DNA from: an uncultured Erythrobacter sp.
GTDB taxonomy: Bacteria; Pseudomonadota; Alphaproteobacteria; Sphingomonadales; Sphingomonadaceae
Length of the DNA stretch: 64,000 nt
Direction: 5' to 3'
Assembly (NCBI GenBank): GCA_947493165.1
Contig: CANLPY010000001.1
Coordinates: forward strand, 2,220,566 to 2,284,565
Positions 36,810 to 46,256 of this stretch are shown here, piece by piece; position 1 is the stretch's first letter; each line of letters begins with the position of its first letter. The notes below the pieces were generated by a model that ran no database searches, had not been told where the DNA came from, and saw nothing but the letters and a program-made list of their open reading frames with translations. Both the position numbers and the translations under genes were made by a program.

Positions 36810-39218
36810 TTGCGTTTTCGGGTTACAGCTCGCACTATGCTGCATCTTGGGTCGGAACTCATTAGTTCCGATGCTATCGCTTTCTACGAGCTCATCAAAA
36901 ACGCTCTGGATGCTCGATCGACAGCAATTACGGTCGATATTCTCCAGCGTTTGCCATTCGAGATTTATGACGAGATCATTCGCGAACTGGGCGAGGATCG
37001 AGAGACACCTGCCAGGATCCGTGAGCGCTTCATTCAGGAACTCGGCGATAAACGTCGCGACTGGGAAGAGTTAAAACAGTATGCGATGGCCAACCTCGTT
37101 GAGGGTTCACCGAAATTAAATAAGTTTCGCGAGAAGCTCAAACGCAGTCGGAGCCGCGCTCGCTTCCTCGATAACTTGAGGCACGCAAACCTCATCGAGA
37201 TCGACGACAATGGGCATGGTATGTCACTCGAAATCTTGGAGGATGTGTATCTGACCATCGGCACCCGGTATCGTGCCAATGAACGCGAAGCCCAAAGTGA
37301 ATCTGACGATCAAGTGATCCTTGGCGAGAAAGGTATCGGGCGTCTGTCTGCCATGCGGCTCGGTGAAATCCTCGAGGTGATTACCGGTGAAGACGGCAAA
37401 GACCATTGGAACCAGCTCGAGGTCGATTGGAACGATTTTGCGGACGCTCAGGAAGACGATCTCTCAAGCGTTGAAATTGAAGCAGGCTTAGGCCGGGAAA
37501 AGGACGAGGATGAGTACGGTACTCGTCTTCGCATTTATGCACTCCGCTCGGAGTGGAGCGTGGAAAAACTTCGGGACCTTGCGGTCAGGCAATTTTCGAA
37601 ACTCACGGACCCGCTGAACGAAGATAGCAGGCTTCCGCTCACCCTTACTTTCAATGGCGAGCCGGTTGAGATACCGCGCTTCGCCGACTTTCTTCTGGAG
37701 CAAGCGCACGGTCACTTTACCGCGTCACTTGAGATCGATGACGACGGCGATGTCGGCGTTCAAGGGCTCATGGAATATCGCTTGCACGATCGGCAGCGTA
37801 CGTTCTCGCTGTCCGCGCTCGAACTCGCGACAATGACCGGTGCGGACGTTGAGACGATCCGCCGGGTGGGCCCATTCGAAGTCGAGATCTATTGGTTCAA
37901 CCGACGCATTCTCACTAAAATCGAAGGGATCGGTACGCTCAAGGTCGTCCGCGAGATTCTGAAGGAGTGGGCGGGCGGTGTCGCAGTCTATCGCGACGGT
38001 TATCGAGTTAACCCATACGGGAGCGCCGACGACGACTGGCTCGATCTTGATCGCGATGCGTTCTCGACCAGTGGTTTCAAGCTCAACCGCGGGCAGATTA
38101 TCGGCGGCGCGAATATCACGTCGCGCGGCAACCCTTTCCTGATTGACCAGACCAATCGCGAAGGCTTGAAAGATAACAGCGAACAACGTGCTTTTCGCGA
38201 TATTCTCGCTGGCATGACGGAGATGTACCGTCTCTACCTTGTCGAAATCGATCGCGACATTGCAGATGCGCGGCGCGAGACCGCGACAACGGCGCTAGAG
38301 CGCTTTCAGGACAAAGATGAGCGCCTGATGGAGCTCATCCCGATGCTCGAAGATGTATTGGGCGATCTTCCCGAGGCGCGCGAGCTCAAGAAGCATTTTG
38401 TCGAGCGGATTGAAGAGCTTCGCACTGCTGCCGATATAATGCAGCAGGTCGGTCGGAGTCAGGCCGAGGAGCGCGGCCGTGTCTTCCATCTGGCCAGCAT
38501 AGGTTTGATGATCGAGTCGCTCGCACACGAGCTTTACCGCGCGACGAGTGCGGGACTTGCAACGATTGCGGATGCTCGGCGCTCCGATAACGAGAGATCG
38601 ACGCAAAGTTCACTGCGCGTGCTGGGATCGCAGCTGCGCACGCTTCAGAAGCGTTTGAAGGTTCTCGATCCGCTATCAACAAATGCGCGGCAGACCAAGG
38701 AGCTCTTCGAACTGGTTTCCTGGGTGGATGAGATTGTCGCTGGCTATGCTCGTCGAAACCAATCGAGAAGTGTCGAGTTCGAGATTTCTGTGCGGCCAAA
38801 GAACGGCAAACTAACCGTCAAGGCCGTGAAGGGCATGTTCGTACAAGTTATCGAGAATCTGCTCGCGAACTCTGTCTTCTGGATTGATGCACAGCATAAG
38901 ATTGATCGAAAAGCCGGTATCGTTGAGGACGATGCTGACAAGCCGATCGGGACAGTGAGCGTCGAGCTCGATCTGCGCACCAATCGTATCACTGTCACTG
39001 ACACGGGTCCTGGAATTCCGGAAGAACGACGCGACCTGGTGTTCGAGCCGTTCTTCAGCACGAAGAAGCAGAAACAAGGCAAGGGGCTCGGCCTCCACAT
39101 TTCGCGAGAGATCGCTGAATATCACGGCGGACAGCTGATTTTGGGGTCTGCCAATGATGACGGCACTATTCACTCGGTTGTTTTCGATTTTGGGGACATT
39201 GCTGTCGATGACGAATAA
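36810..39218 (+). CDS. Dual GHKL protein: Hsp90/MutL-like ATPase plus histidine kinase core
   Basis: 802 aa, starting at TTG 36810; the conserved-looking N terminus (RFRVTARTMLHLGSELISSDAIAFYELIKNALDA) needs this start rather than ATG 36837. First ATPase: N box E27-K30-N31, G1 IDDNGHGMS (132-139), G2 GEKGIGRLS (172-180). A transducer-like middle and a helical region follow. Then comes a histidine kinase core: H box SLAHELYRATSAG with H573, N box VIENLLANSVFW (N683/N687), G1 TDTGPGIPE (731-737), G2 GKGLGLHISREIAEYHGG (757 on). Two complete Bergerat ATPases in one chain is unusual. The receiver protein gene overlaps its stop by 11 bases. Confidence 0.85.
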   Translation: MRFRVTARTMLHLGSELISSDAIAFYELIKNALDARSTAITVDILQRLPFEIYDEIIRELGEDRETPARIRERFIQELGDKRRDWEELKQYAMANLVEGSPKLNKFREKLKRSRSRARFLDNLRHANLIEIDDNGHGMSLEILEDVYLTIGTRYRANEREAQSESDDQVILGEKGIGRLSAMRLGEILEVITGEDGKDHWNQLEVDWNDFADAQEDDLSSVEIEAGLGREKDEDEYGTRLRIYALRSEWSVEKLRDLAVRQFSKLTDPLNEDSRLPLTLTFNGEPVEIPRFADFLLEQAHGHFTASLEIDDDGDVGVQGLMEYRLHDRQRTFSLSALELATMTGADVETIRRVGPFEVEIYWFNRRILTKIEGIGTLKVVREILKEWAGGVAVYRDGYRVNPYGSADDDWLDLDRDAFSTSGFKLNRGQIIGGANITSRGNPFLIDQTNREGLKDNSEQRAFRDILAGMTEMYRLYLVEIDRDIADARRETATTALERFQDKDERLMELIPMLEDVLGDLPEARELKKHFVERIEELRTAADIMQQVGRSQAEERGRVFHLASIGLMIESLAHELYRATSAGLATIADARRSDNERSTQSSLRVLGSQLRTLQKRLKVLDPLSTNARQTKELFELVSWVDEIVAGYARRNQSRSVEFEISVRPKNGKLTVKAVKGMFVQVIENLLANSVFWIDAQHKIDRKAGIVEDDADKPIGTVSVELDLRTNRITVTDTGPGIPEERRDLVFEPFFSTKKQKQGKGLGLHISREIAEYHGGQLILGSANDDGTIHSVVFDFGDIAVDDE

Positions 39219-41202
39219 AGAAAACGGGGCGGACACGGCGGTTGTCGACACTCCCGAGGCTCAGACTGCGGACCCCGCTAACGAAGCGACCGAGCCGCCG
39301 TTCCCGATCCGGGTAGCCATCATTGATGACGGGGTTGCTGTTCCGTCGTTCGATCTGTTTGATGATCCCTCCGATGCCCAGTCCCTGTTGGAAGGCGCCG
39401 ACGACCTCGACGAGGATCTATCGGCGATCGGGGCTGAGCGCGACGGCGATCCGGCTGTCAATCTGGCGGCACTTATAGAGTCGGGACAGCGTTTGGGATC
39501 TCTCGGTGAGCTCGCCGAGAACTCGGACGCATTTCGCGCGCGTTGGGATGACTATCTATTCCACCGGTCACTCCGTGGAAGCCTCCAAAGCCTTGTCGCT
39601 GAGGTGATCTCTGTCGACCCCTCTCAAGGGCTTCCCGATTTGTCCGTATGCGAGGTAATCTTTCTAGACTACTATCTCGAAGACCCTAGCAAAGGGCCCG
39701 TTCTTGCAGAGGAGATCGCTCGTCAATTAATCGCGCAGCCGGGGCGCTCGGCTCTCCAGCAGATCATACTCATGTCCAATCGCGAGAATGTTGCACGCGA
39801 GCGGCGAACTTTTCGAAAGCAAGCGAATATTCGCGGTGCATCGTTTGCCTTCGTTCCAAAGAAAGAGCTTTCCTCGCGGCGCCAAATTTACAGTCATTTG
39901 GCCGTGTTAGATCGCGCCCGCCCCATGGCGCCCAAGATCGATGCCTATCACGACGCACTTACGAGTGCGGTGAAAGACGGAGCTCGGACATTTCTCGAGC
40001 TGGTCGATGAGCTCGACATCGATGACTACGCCCATCTCCAGAACGTCGCCCTCATGAAAGACGGTGACCCGCTGGGCGAATATATCGCAACACTGTTCGC
40101 CGCCGAGTTGGCGTCGCGCACCGTGGAGGCGGACGAGGTCCGTACCGCTGAGCGCGGCCTCGACAAGACCGAGTTCGAGCGGAAGCCGTTTGCAAGCACG
40201 GAGCCATCTACGATCGTCAAACAACTCTACCATAGCGCTCTGATCTGCAGCAATATGGGAGAACTGGGAGACCATCCCAGGGCTGCCCCTGATAGCGACT
40301 TTGCTGGAATGCCGCTTGTTAGGATGGGAGACCTGTTCTTCTCGTCCGACAAGGAGCGCGTGGTCGCAATTCTCAGCGCCGATTGTGATCTTGCCTTCGC
40401 ACCGAACGAGGACCGTCCTCCAAACCCCGATACCGCCGTGTTGCTTGTCCCGGGGACCACCGAGAAACTTGCCGGAGCAGGAAAGGTCATCGACGCCATC
40501 ACGGAAGGGTTCGTCGACGGCGACGAAGTCTTTCGCATTCATTGGGCGTTCTCCAGCTACCGAAGCGTAGCGCTTAAAGAGCTCAAAGACTATCTCAAGT
40601 GCGATGGCTATGACGTGAAGCGCCGCGATCGGCTGCGCGCGCCGTTCTCGTTCCGTCTTCAGCAGGAGTTTGGGGCTAATTTGTTCAGGGTCGGTGCGCC
40701 AGCAATGCCGCCAATGACGCGCGAAGCATCTGCTTCAATCAAGCTATTTTGCAAAGGCGAGGTACAAGAACAGGTTGATATTGACGACCCGCAGCTGCGC
40801 CTCACTTCATACGGCACCGATACCTGTGTGCGGCTCGGCATCGCGGATACCGAAAAACTGTACAGCTTGTGCGAGACGCTCTCTGCCAATTTTGACGATG
40901 AGATTGTGGAGTTGAGCGAGGGGTTGGCAGACCTCAATGAAGGCCAGAGAAAGGCGTTAGAAAAGAAGATTTTCCCGCTCGAAAAGCAGCGCGCGGCGTT
41001 GGACAAAAAACTCTCTGATGACCTTTTTTGGCACGAACTGCACGGTGACCATCCAATTGCGAGAAAACTCACTGCGCTGCGCGGTATCGCTAAGCTCGTT
41101 CTCGGAGACGAGTGGGATCAGGAGCAGCACAACCAAATTATTCTTCATGTGTATGACCCGGCCAAGCCTGACCCCGGCCAGCAATCTACAGCTGACAAAT
41201 AA
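39208..41202 (+). CDS. Receiver-domain protein with long insertion and unknown C-terminal effector
   Basis: The ORF track starts at 39154. ATG 39208 (MTNKENGADTAVVD, 664 aa) fits coupling to the kinase gene, with an 11-base overlap. Residues 33-225 form a degenerate or expanded receiver: acidic pair D40/D41 (VAIIDDGV), then about 110 extra residues, then phosphoacceptor D154 (VIFLDYYLEDPSKG), S190 (IILMSNRENV) and K218/K219 (FAFVPKKE). The rest (about 240-664) matches no family I know. It includes a VVAILSADCDLAF segment and a coiled-coil near 560-615. It is the expected partner of the kinase next door and converges on the sspD-like gene with a 17-base overlap. Confidence 0.78.
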   Translation: MTNKENGADTAVVDTPEAQTADPANEATEPPFPIRVAIIDDGVAVPSFDLFDDPSDAQSLLEGADDLDEDLSAIGAERDGDPAVNLAALIESGQRLGSLGELAENSDAFRARWDDYLFHRSLRGSLQSLVAEVISVDPSQGLPDLSVCEVIFLDYYLEDPSKGPVLAEEIARQLIAQPGRSALQQIILMSNRENVARERRTFRKQANIRGASFAFVPKKELSSRRQIYSHLAVLDRARPMAPKIDAYHDALTSAVKDGARTFLELVDELDIDDYAHLQNVALMKDGDPLGEYIATLFAAELASRTVEADEVRTAERGLDKTEFERKPFASTEPSTIVKQLYHSALICSNMGELGDHPRAAPDSDFAGMPLVRMGDLFFSSDKERVVAILSADCDLAFAPNEDRPPNPDTAVLLVPGTTEKLAGAGKVIDAITEGFVDGDEVFRIHWAFSSYRSVALKELKDYLKCDGYDVKRRDRLRAPFSFRLQQEFGANLFRVGAPAMPPMTREASASIKLFCKGEVQEQVDIDDPQLRLTSYGTDTCVRLGIADTEKLYSLCETLSANFDDEIVELSEGLADLNEGQRKALEKKIFPLEKQRAALDKKLSDDLFWHELHGDHPIARKLTALRGIAKLVLGDEWDQEQHNQIILHVYDPAKPDPGQQSTADK

Positions 41203-41983
41203 GACAGCCGCTCTCCTCCACTTCTTCCACGTCATCGCCGAACACTTGGGCTAGGGTAAGGTTTTCACCGCGCTCCTGCTTCCGTTTGCGGCGGCGTTCA
41301 TTCTCGTCCTTGATGGCTTGCATGCGCTCGGGCTGCTCAAGTTCCGCCAGGCTTTCGCGTTCGCTCCATGTGAAAGTGTTCCCACTGCCCTCGAACGGCT
41401 TCTCGTAGGCCTTGGCTTTCTCAAACAAATCAGGATGTGTTTCTTTCAATCGCACCCATTCGATCTTTTGCTGGTAAAAGCAGAAGAAACAGCCTGACCG
41501 CGTGCGACCCCATTCGGTGTAGGGCGGCAAGCCGATACCCGAACTCATCAGGATCTCGCGGATGTCCGCCAGCTTCAACCCATCTTCTTGGAAAGGATAG
41601 ACGGCCGTAATGTTGGGCTTGTGGCTGATATAGCCTGAACGGTTCTCGTCGGCGCGCAAGCCCACATAATTGACCACCGGATCGTCGCCGACAAACTCCT
41701 CGAATGGCTTGAGCTTGAGCATCTTGGTGCACCAGCGCCGGTGGTTGGAGGGGATCATGCCGCCGTAGACATCGTACCAATGATCGAAGCCTAGTTCTGC
41801 ATTGAGGCGATGAACCCGTTTGCCCAGATAATCTTCGATGCGCTCGAGGTATTCGTAAGTCTCGGGGATCTCTTTACGGGTGTCGGAGAAGATATATTCC
41901 ATGTCCGGCACGCGGTCGCGCATGTAGATGGCCAGTGCCGCGGAATCCTTGCCGCCGGAAAGGCTCAGAATGTGGCGTGTCAT
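41186..41983 (-). CDS. sspD: SspD-like PAPS reductase/ATP-pyrophosphatase
   Basis: 265 aa. PP-loop SLSGGKDSAALAI (9-14), and Cys85 (RRWCTKMLK), C165/C168 (SGCFFCFYQQ) and C260/C263 (SGCLICQL), enough to hold a 4Fe-4S cluster as in DndC/SspD. It activates and transfers sulfur to the DNA backbone. It is the last gene of the ssp-like operon, overlapping the ATPase gene by 4 bases, in the order sspA-B-C-D known from Vibrio. A BREX type-4 BrxP identity is less likely because no pglZ, brxL or methylase is present. Symbol assigned from operon context. Confidence 0.85.
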   Translation of the reverse strand: MTRHILSLSGGKDSAALAIYMRDRVPDMEYIFSDTRKEIPETYEYLERIEDYLGKRVHRLNAELGFDHWYDVYGGMIPSNHRRWCTKMLKLKPFEEFVGDDPVVNYVGLRADENRSGYISHKPNITAVYPFQEDGLKLADIREILMSSGIGLPPYTEWGRTRSGCFFCFYQQKIEWVRLKETHPDLFEKAKAYEKPFEGSGNTFTWSERESLAELEQPERMQAIKDENERRRKRKQERGENLTLAQVFGDDVEEVEESGCLICQL

Positions 41984-44900
41984 TGAGCGTCCTCTTTGTT
42001 TTTGTCCGCCAGCATGGACTGCAAAACCTTAATCAGCACCGCTTCGGGCCGGTCTACACCGGCAAGAAGTTTGCGAAGCTTGGTCGCTGTCTTCTCATCC
42101 GCCTCACTGACTTCGTGGAGGAAATAGGCACGGTCAGCTCCGCCGGACGTGGTTATATGGATCGCGGTGATCGGTGTCGTTCCCGCCGCCTCCTTACGCA
42201 GAATAGCAAGCCTTCTTGCAAGTTCCTGTGCAACGGCATTCACTTCGAACCCGAACTGGTCGAGATGGGTGTCGTCCCAGCCTTCCAGACGCTTTCCGAC
42301 AAGCAGGCTCGCCACCCGGTCTAGCCAAAGCGCCTCGGTAAGGTCTTGGTTCATCGCCCGCTCGACGAAGGCTTTGAGCTTGTAGTCGCCCAGCTTCGCC
42401 AGATGATCTTCGTAGTCCGAGCGCAATTGCTCGCGAAGCTTCTTCAAGGAGCGCGCACCGAAAGCCGACCTGATGTGTTCGGAGGCTCGAATGCGAAGGC
42501 GTGGCAGCGCCTCTTCGAGTTCGCACAATGCCGCATCGAAAGTCTCAATGAAGTGATCGTCGTCAATCCCGGGTTCGTCGACCGCATTGCATGCCTGAGG
42601 GAGCGAAAGGAATACGAACTGGATCGGGTCGCGCGCCTTTTTCAAAGCAAGTCTAACGGACTTCGCGATCCCGCTCACTTCGTTTGTGGTACGAGCGTAA
42701 GCATTGAGATCGCGCCACCAAACGAATATCCGCTCGACCACTGGCTTAAGCTCGGGTTCTGGCCGGTCAGTAGCGAAGATTGAAAGCTCGTTACTCAGTC
42801 GTTGCAGCAGGTCATCATTGTTTTCCGCTGCGACTTTTCGGAGTGCGAAATGCTTTGGGTTCTTCGCAAGCCGCATAAAATGCGCCTGCGACAGCTCGGG
42901 CTGGAAAGTTCCGCGCTCAATCAGGGCGATGGTCGTGCGATGGTGTAGCATGACCGCGGCGATCAGCAACAAAGCAGGCCCCGCACGCAACCCCGTGGGC
43001 GGCTCTGCCAGTTTTTCGATCAGCTCTTCGAAGGAGACTGGATCGTCTGAACGCACCAGGTCTTCGACACGTTTCCAAGCGTGGTGCCAGCCTGGCTCGC
43101 TACTCTTCGCAGGTGGGTGGAAGGCGAGCGTACCTTCTTCTTCCCGGTGCATGCCCGTAGCCTGCAACATCGAGCGGTAAATCGTCTTCTCGGGAGGTGC
43201 GCCCTCCAGGCCCAGTGACTCTTTGCCTTCCTCTTCGATCATCAGCTTCAAGAGGCGCATGCGAGCCGCGGCGATCGCCGTCGACAGCTTGGAGCGATTG
43301 ATAAGCTCGTTGCGCAGCTTCGGCGCCTTTTTAAAAACATCGTCGCAGATTGCGCTCAGTTTGCGGCTCAGTTCCGAGCGGCTCCGGAAAGCCATGGGCG
43401 TTCCGAGATAGAACCAGCTCTCGCCATTCGCATCAAAATCGAACGGCGACAGACGGGATTGGAGCTGCTGCTCTCGTTGAACGATATTGCGCTGCACTTC
43501 ACCTCGCGCGAGATCGTCCATCCGCAGTTCCTTGCAGGCCTCCGCGACCCATCTCCAGCATTTGAGCTCGTGTGATAGGGTTAGATCTGCCTCGGACACC
43601 GGCTTCAAATGAACGAGCGCAAGCGGACCCAAGCGTTCCGAAAGCGCCGTGGCGTGACGCCGGCGGTCTTCGATTTGCTCACCAGGATTTACAGGGATAA
43701 TCGCGATACGGCCATCGATACTATCCGGGAGAACTATTGGCGCTTCTCCGAACGCTGGCAGAAAACTGCGAAGCGTTCCCGCTCGATGATAGTGTCGCTG
43801 TGCAATTACCGGACGAAGCGGGGGTATTGAAGCGATGTCATCATTCAGATGCGATGGCTTGCTGATCGCGCGCTGTGCCTCTGCGTACCAGTGCGATAGA
43901 TCGACACTGCTGTTCGACCACAAGCTATAGTCCCTCGACGACGCACGAGCATAAAGGATACCAGCCCGAGCAAGCTCGGAAAGGGCTTCTTCAACATCAT
44001 CGCATGGGATATCGAGCGCCCATGAAAGCGTGTCTGCGTCACTCCGGAGCCCTGCCAACGGCTCGAGCGCGGCGATGACAGCCACCGATTTCAAAACTCG
44101 TATCTCGACTTTGTCGCCGCAGACCAAGCCCTCGACTGCTTCGCGACCCATGGCCCAGCGGCGATCCCGATCGGCACCGTCGAACCGGAGGCTTCCCAAA
44201 GTGCTCATGTAATCGTAGACTTGGTCGAGCCTATACCACTGGTCTGCCCCATAAGCGGTCGAATGCGCAAATTGCAGATATCCGGCAGGCTCGGAAGACT
44301 GAAGAAAACTGAAGACCGAGCGATCATGCTGGCCGAACCGACTTGCTGCCATCGTCAGGCACGATAGGGCGGCCGGATGCAGTGGATAAAGGTCTCCGCC
44401 CATCCTGACGAGTTCGGCATCATCGATCGCAAAAAGCGAGCGCTTTGCTGCGCTCTCGAAACAGGATTTGGCCGCCTTGCGAACCGCAACTGCATGCTCG
44501 TTTTCTCGCTCGAGTGCATTCGCGACGAGGTAGATCGCCTGCTCGCGTGGCTCGGAAAAGGCAATCTCTTCGTACCGCTCGGCGCTCCGGGCCCACTCCT
44601 GGCTAGTCCAGCCTTCGCTCGAGCCGAGATAATCATCGAAGCGGTGATGGAGAAAGGCGACTACACCTAGTGCCGGATGCGCGCGACCGCTCGCGCGTTC
44701 TGCCAATTGCTGAAAGAGTGCCGGATCTTCGCTGCGCGGGTGAGCCGCAGCGTATTCGAGATAGCGGCCCATCTCATCGACCAGCACCAAGAGACTGCGT
44801 CCGTCCGCTTCCGCAATCGCCGCACCGAGACGCGTCAAATGGGAGAGCACCGCCTTGGTCGATATTGTGTTCGCGTTATCCGCGCTGCGCAGTTGTCCGC

Positions 44901-45327
44901 ACTGCGATGCAATTTCACTATCTTCGCCAAAAAGCGCAGAGGCTTTCTCGCCAACCGCATTGAGCAAGTCGCGCGCCAGGCTGGTCCGACTTCCGGTGAG
45001 GACTAGAATCTCGCAGTCGGGCAGTCCGCTCTTCCCCAGAACGGGCGAGATTATTTCTTCCGCTTTCCAAGCGGCATCTCCGGCGAGCTTGGCGAGCAGC
45101 AATCCAAATGACGATTTGCCCGAGCCATAGGGGCCGGTGATCCTAAAGGCTCTTTGCGTTGAACTCTTCGAAAGCCCTGTCGACAAGCGCATGAGAGCCT
45201 CACGCGCTCGGGAGGTGAGAATATAGCCCTCAAGCGACGCAGGATCGGTCAGATCGCGTTCGATATCGACAGCCCGCACATAGCGCGGGTGAACCTGGAT
45301 GCGATCGGCAATTAGCGTGCGGGCCAT
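41980..45327 (-). CDS. sspC: SspC-like large P-loop ATPase
   Basis: 1115 aa. N-terminal AAA/KAP-like ATPase with Walker A ITGPYGSGKSSFG (65-73) and Walker B LLVLVDEMGRYLEY (181-186). Long helical regions of PglY/BrxC-like style follow. In Ssp systems this ATPase is required for phosphorothioate incorporation together with SspA, B and D. Its start overlaps sspB by 16 bases and its stop overlaps sspD by 4. It could alternatively be called a BREX PglY-like ATPase, but the neighbourhood argues for Ssp. Confidence 0.8.
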   Translation of the reverse strand: MARTLIADRIQVHPRYVRAVDIERDLTDPASLEGYILTSRAREALMRLSTGLSKSSTQRAFRITGPYGSGKSSFGLLLAKLAGDAAWKAEEIISPVLGKSGLPDCEILVLTGSRTSLARDLLNAVGEKASALFGEDSEIASQCGQLRSADNANTISTKAVLSHLTRLGAAIAEADGRSLLVLVDEMGRYLEYAAAHPRSEDPALFQQLAERASGRAHPALGVVAFLHHRFDDYLGSSEGWTSQEWARSAERYEEIAFSEPREQAIYLVANALERENEHAVAVRKAAKSCFESAAKRSLFAIDDAELVRMGGDLYPLHPAALSCLTMAASRFGQHDRSVFSFLQSSEPAGYLQFAHSTAYGADQWYRLDQVYDYMSTLGSLRFDGADRDRRWAMGREAVEGLVCGDKVEIRVLKSVAVIAALEPLAGLRSDADTLSWALDIPCDDVEEALSELARAGILYARASSRDYSLWSNSSVDLSHWYAEAQRAISKPSHLNDDIASIPPLRPVIAQRHYHRAGTLRSFLPAFGEAPIVLPDSIDGRIAIIPVNPGEQIEDRRRHATALSERLGPLALVHLKPVSEADLTLSHELKCWRWVAEACKELRMDDLARGEVQRNIVQREQQLQSRLSPFDFDANGESWFYLGTPMAFRSRSELSRKLSAICDDVFKKAPKLRNELINRSKLSTAIAAARMRLLKLMIEEEGKESLGLEGAPPEKTIYRSMLQATGMHREEEGTLAFHPPAKSSEPGWHHAWKRVEDLVRSDDPVSFEELIEKLAEPPTGLRAGPALLLIAAVMLHHRTTIALIERGTFQPELSQAHFMRLAKNPKHFALRKVAAENNDDLLQRLSNELSIFATDRPEPELKPVVERIFVWWRDLNAYARTTNEVSGIAKSVRLALKKARDPIQFVFLSLPQACNAVDEPGIDDDHFIETFDAALCELEEALPRLRIRASEHIRSAFGARSLKKLREQLRSDYEDHLAKLGDYKLKAFVERAMNQDLTEALWLDRVASLLVGKRLEGWDDTHLDQFGFEVNAVAQELARRLAILRKEAAGTTPITAIHITTSGGADRAYFLHEVSEADEKTATKLRKLLAGVDRPEAVLIKVLQSMLADKNKEDAQ

Positions 45328-46256
45328 GCAAGCGCCTCCAGTTCTTCAAAGTGCTTGTCATCTGGCGAAATCAGCGCCTTTCCCCCGGCGCCGTCGCTTT
45401 CCAGCTCCATACTCGTATTGTGAGCCACTTCTTCCACGAGGATTTGCAAACTGCCTTCATCCAGTCTGAATGCTGCAGCCGGCCCGCGTTTGTCCAATTG
45501 CAGCGTTCGAAGCGAAAGCTGCTGGGACGAAGCGCCGGTGCCGGCCCAGTAGTCGCGAAGCGCAAATGCGAAATCTCCCAAGCGAAGATCAGACTTCGGC
45601 CCGCGGTTGAGACTAACGATGGTTCCTCCGCTCGATTGAGTGGTTTCGAGCAGTTTCAACTCCTGAAACGGCGAGCCTGCGCCTTCTTCGGCTGCGGATA
45701 GCGTGTCGCCGCGCGACCAGTCGTAGGTGCGAAGAAAAATATCGACATGAACGCTAGCCGTACTGGCCGAGATAGCGCCTTTCGTTGCTGCCGCGCCGGC
45801 TTCGACAAGACCAATGAGGTGCTCACGCGTGATCCGCGCATCGAACACGTCCTGCAATGCGATCACCCACGCCCCCAGGCCGCCATGAGCCGCAATCTGC
45901 CAATGCAGTCGCCACAGCGTGCCATTGTCTTCCAGATAGGGGTCAATACCCTTCGTGGGATGCATCAGGCGATGCGCAAGATCGGTGTTGAGCGTCTGGC
46001 CTGATGCGGTTCGCGTCAGTCCAAAAGTCTGCCCCCAGAAACGGATAGACTTGACCATGTTGCGCCCGAGACCAAGCGCCAAAATCGCGCCTTCATCGTT
46101 CGCGAAGAGTTTCGGATTCTCCTCCAACGCTTGGTAGAGCTTGACGAGCCATCCATATCGACACGCAAAGGATTCATGCCCTGAGAAAAGGCGCGATTTG
46201 CCTTCATCAAGAGACCACGGCGTTTGATCTGACACCAGTGTTTCTGTTTTGCTCAT
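45312..46256 (-). CDS. sspB: SspB-like DUF4007 protein
   Basis: 314 aa with the DUF4007 signature near the N terminus (LFSGHESFACRYGWLVKLYQAL, residues 23-44) and AILALGLGRNMVKSIRFWGQTFGLT. SspB of the characterised single-strand phosphorothioation systems carries this domain and is reported to nick DNA to let sulfur in. It overlaps the cysteine desulfurase gene by 4 bases and the ATPase gene by 16. The identification rests on the domain signature plus the operon order. Confidence 0.85.
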   Translation of the reverse strand: MSKTETLVSDQTPWSLDEGKSRLFSGHESFACRYGWLVKLYQALEENPKLFANDEGAILALGLGRNMVKSIRFWGQTFGLTRTASGQTLNTDLAHRLMHPTKGIDPYLEDNGTLWRLHWQIAAHGGLGAWVIALQDVFDARITREHLIGLVEAGAAATKGAISASTASVHVDIFLRTYDWSRGDTLSAAEEGAGSPFQELKLLETTQSSGGTIVSLNRGPKSDLRLGDFAFALRDYWAGTGASSQQLSLRTLQLDKRGPAAAFRLDEGSLQILVEEVAHNTSMELESDGAGGKALISPDDKHFEELEALAWPAR

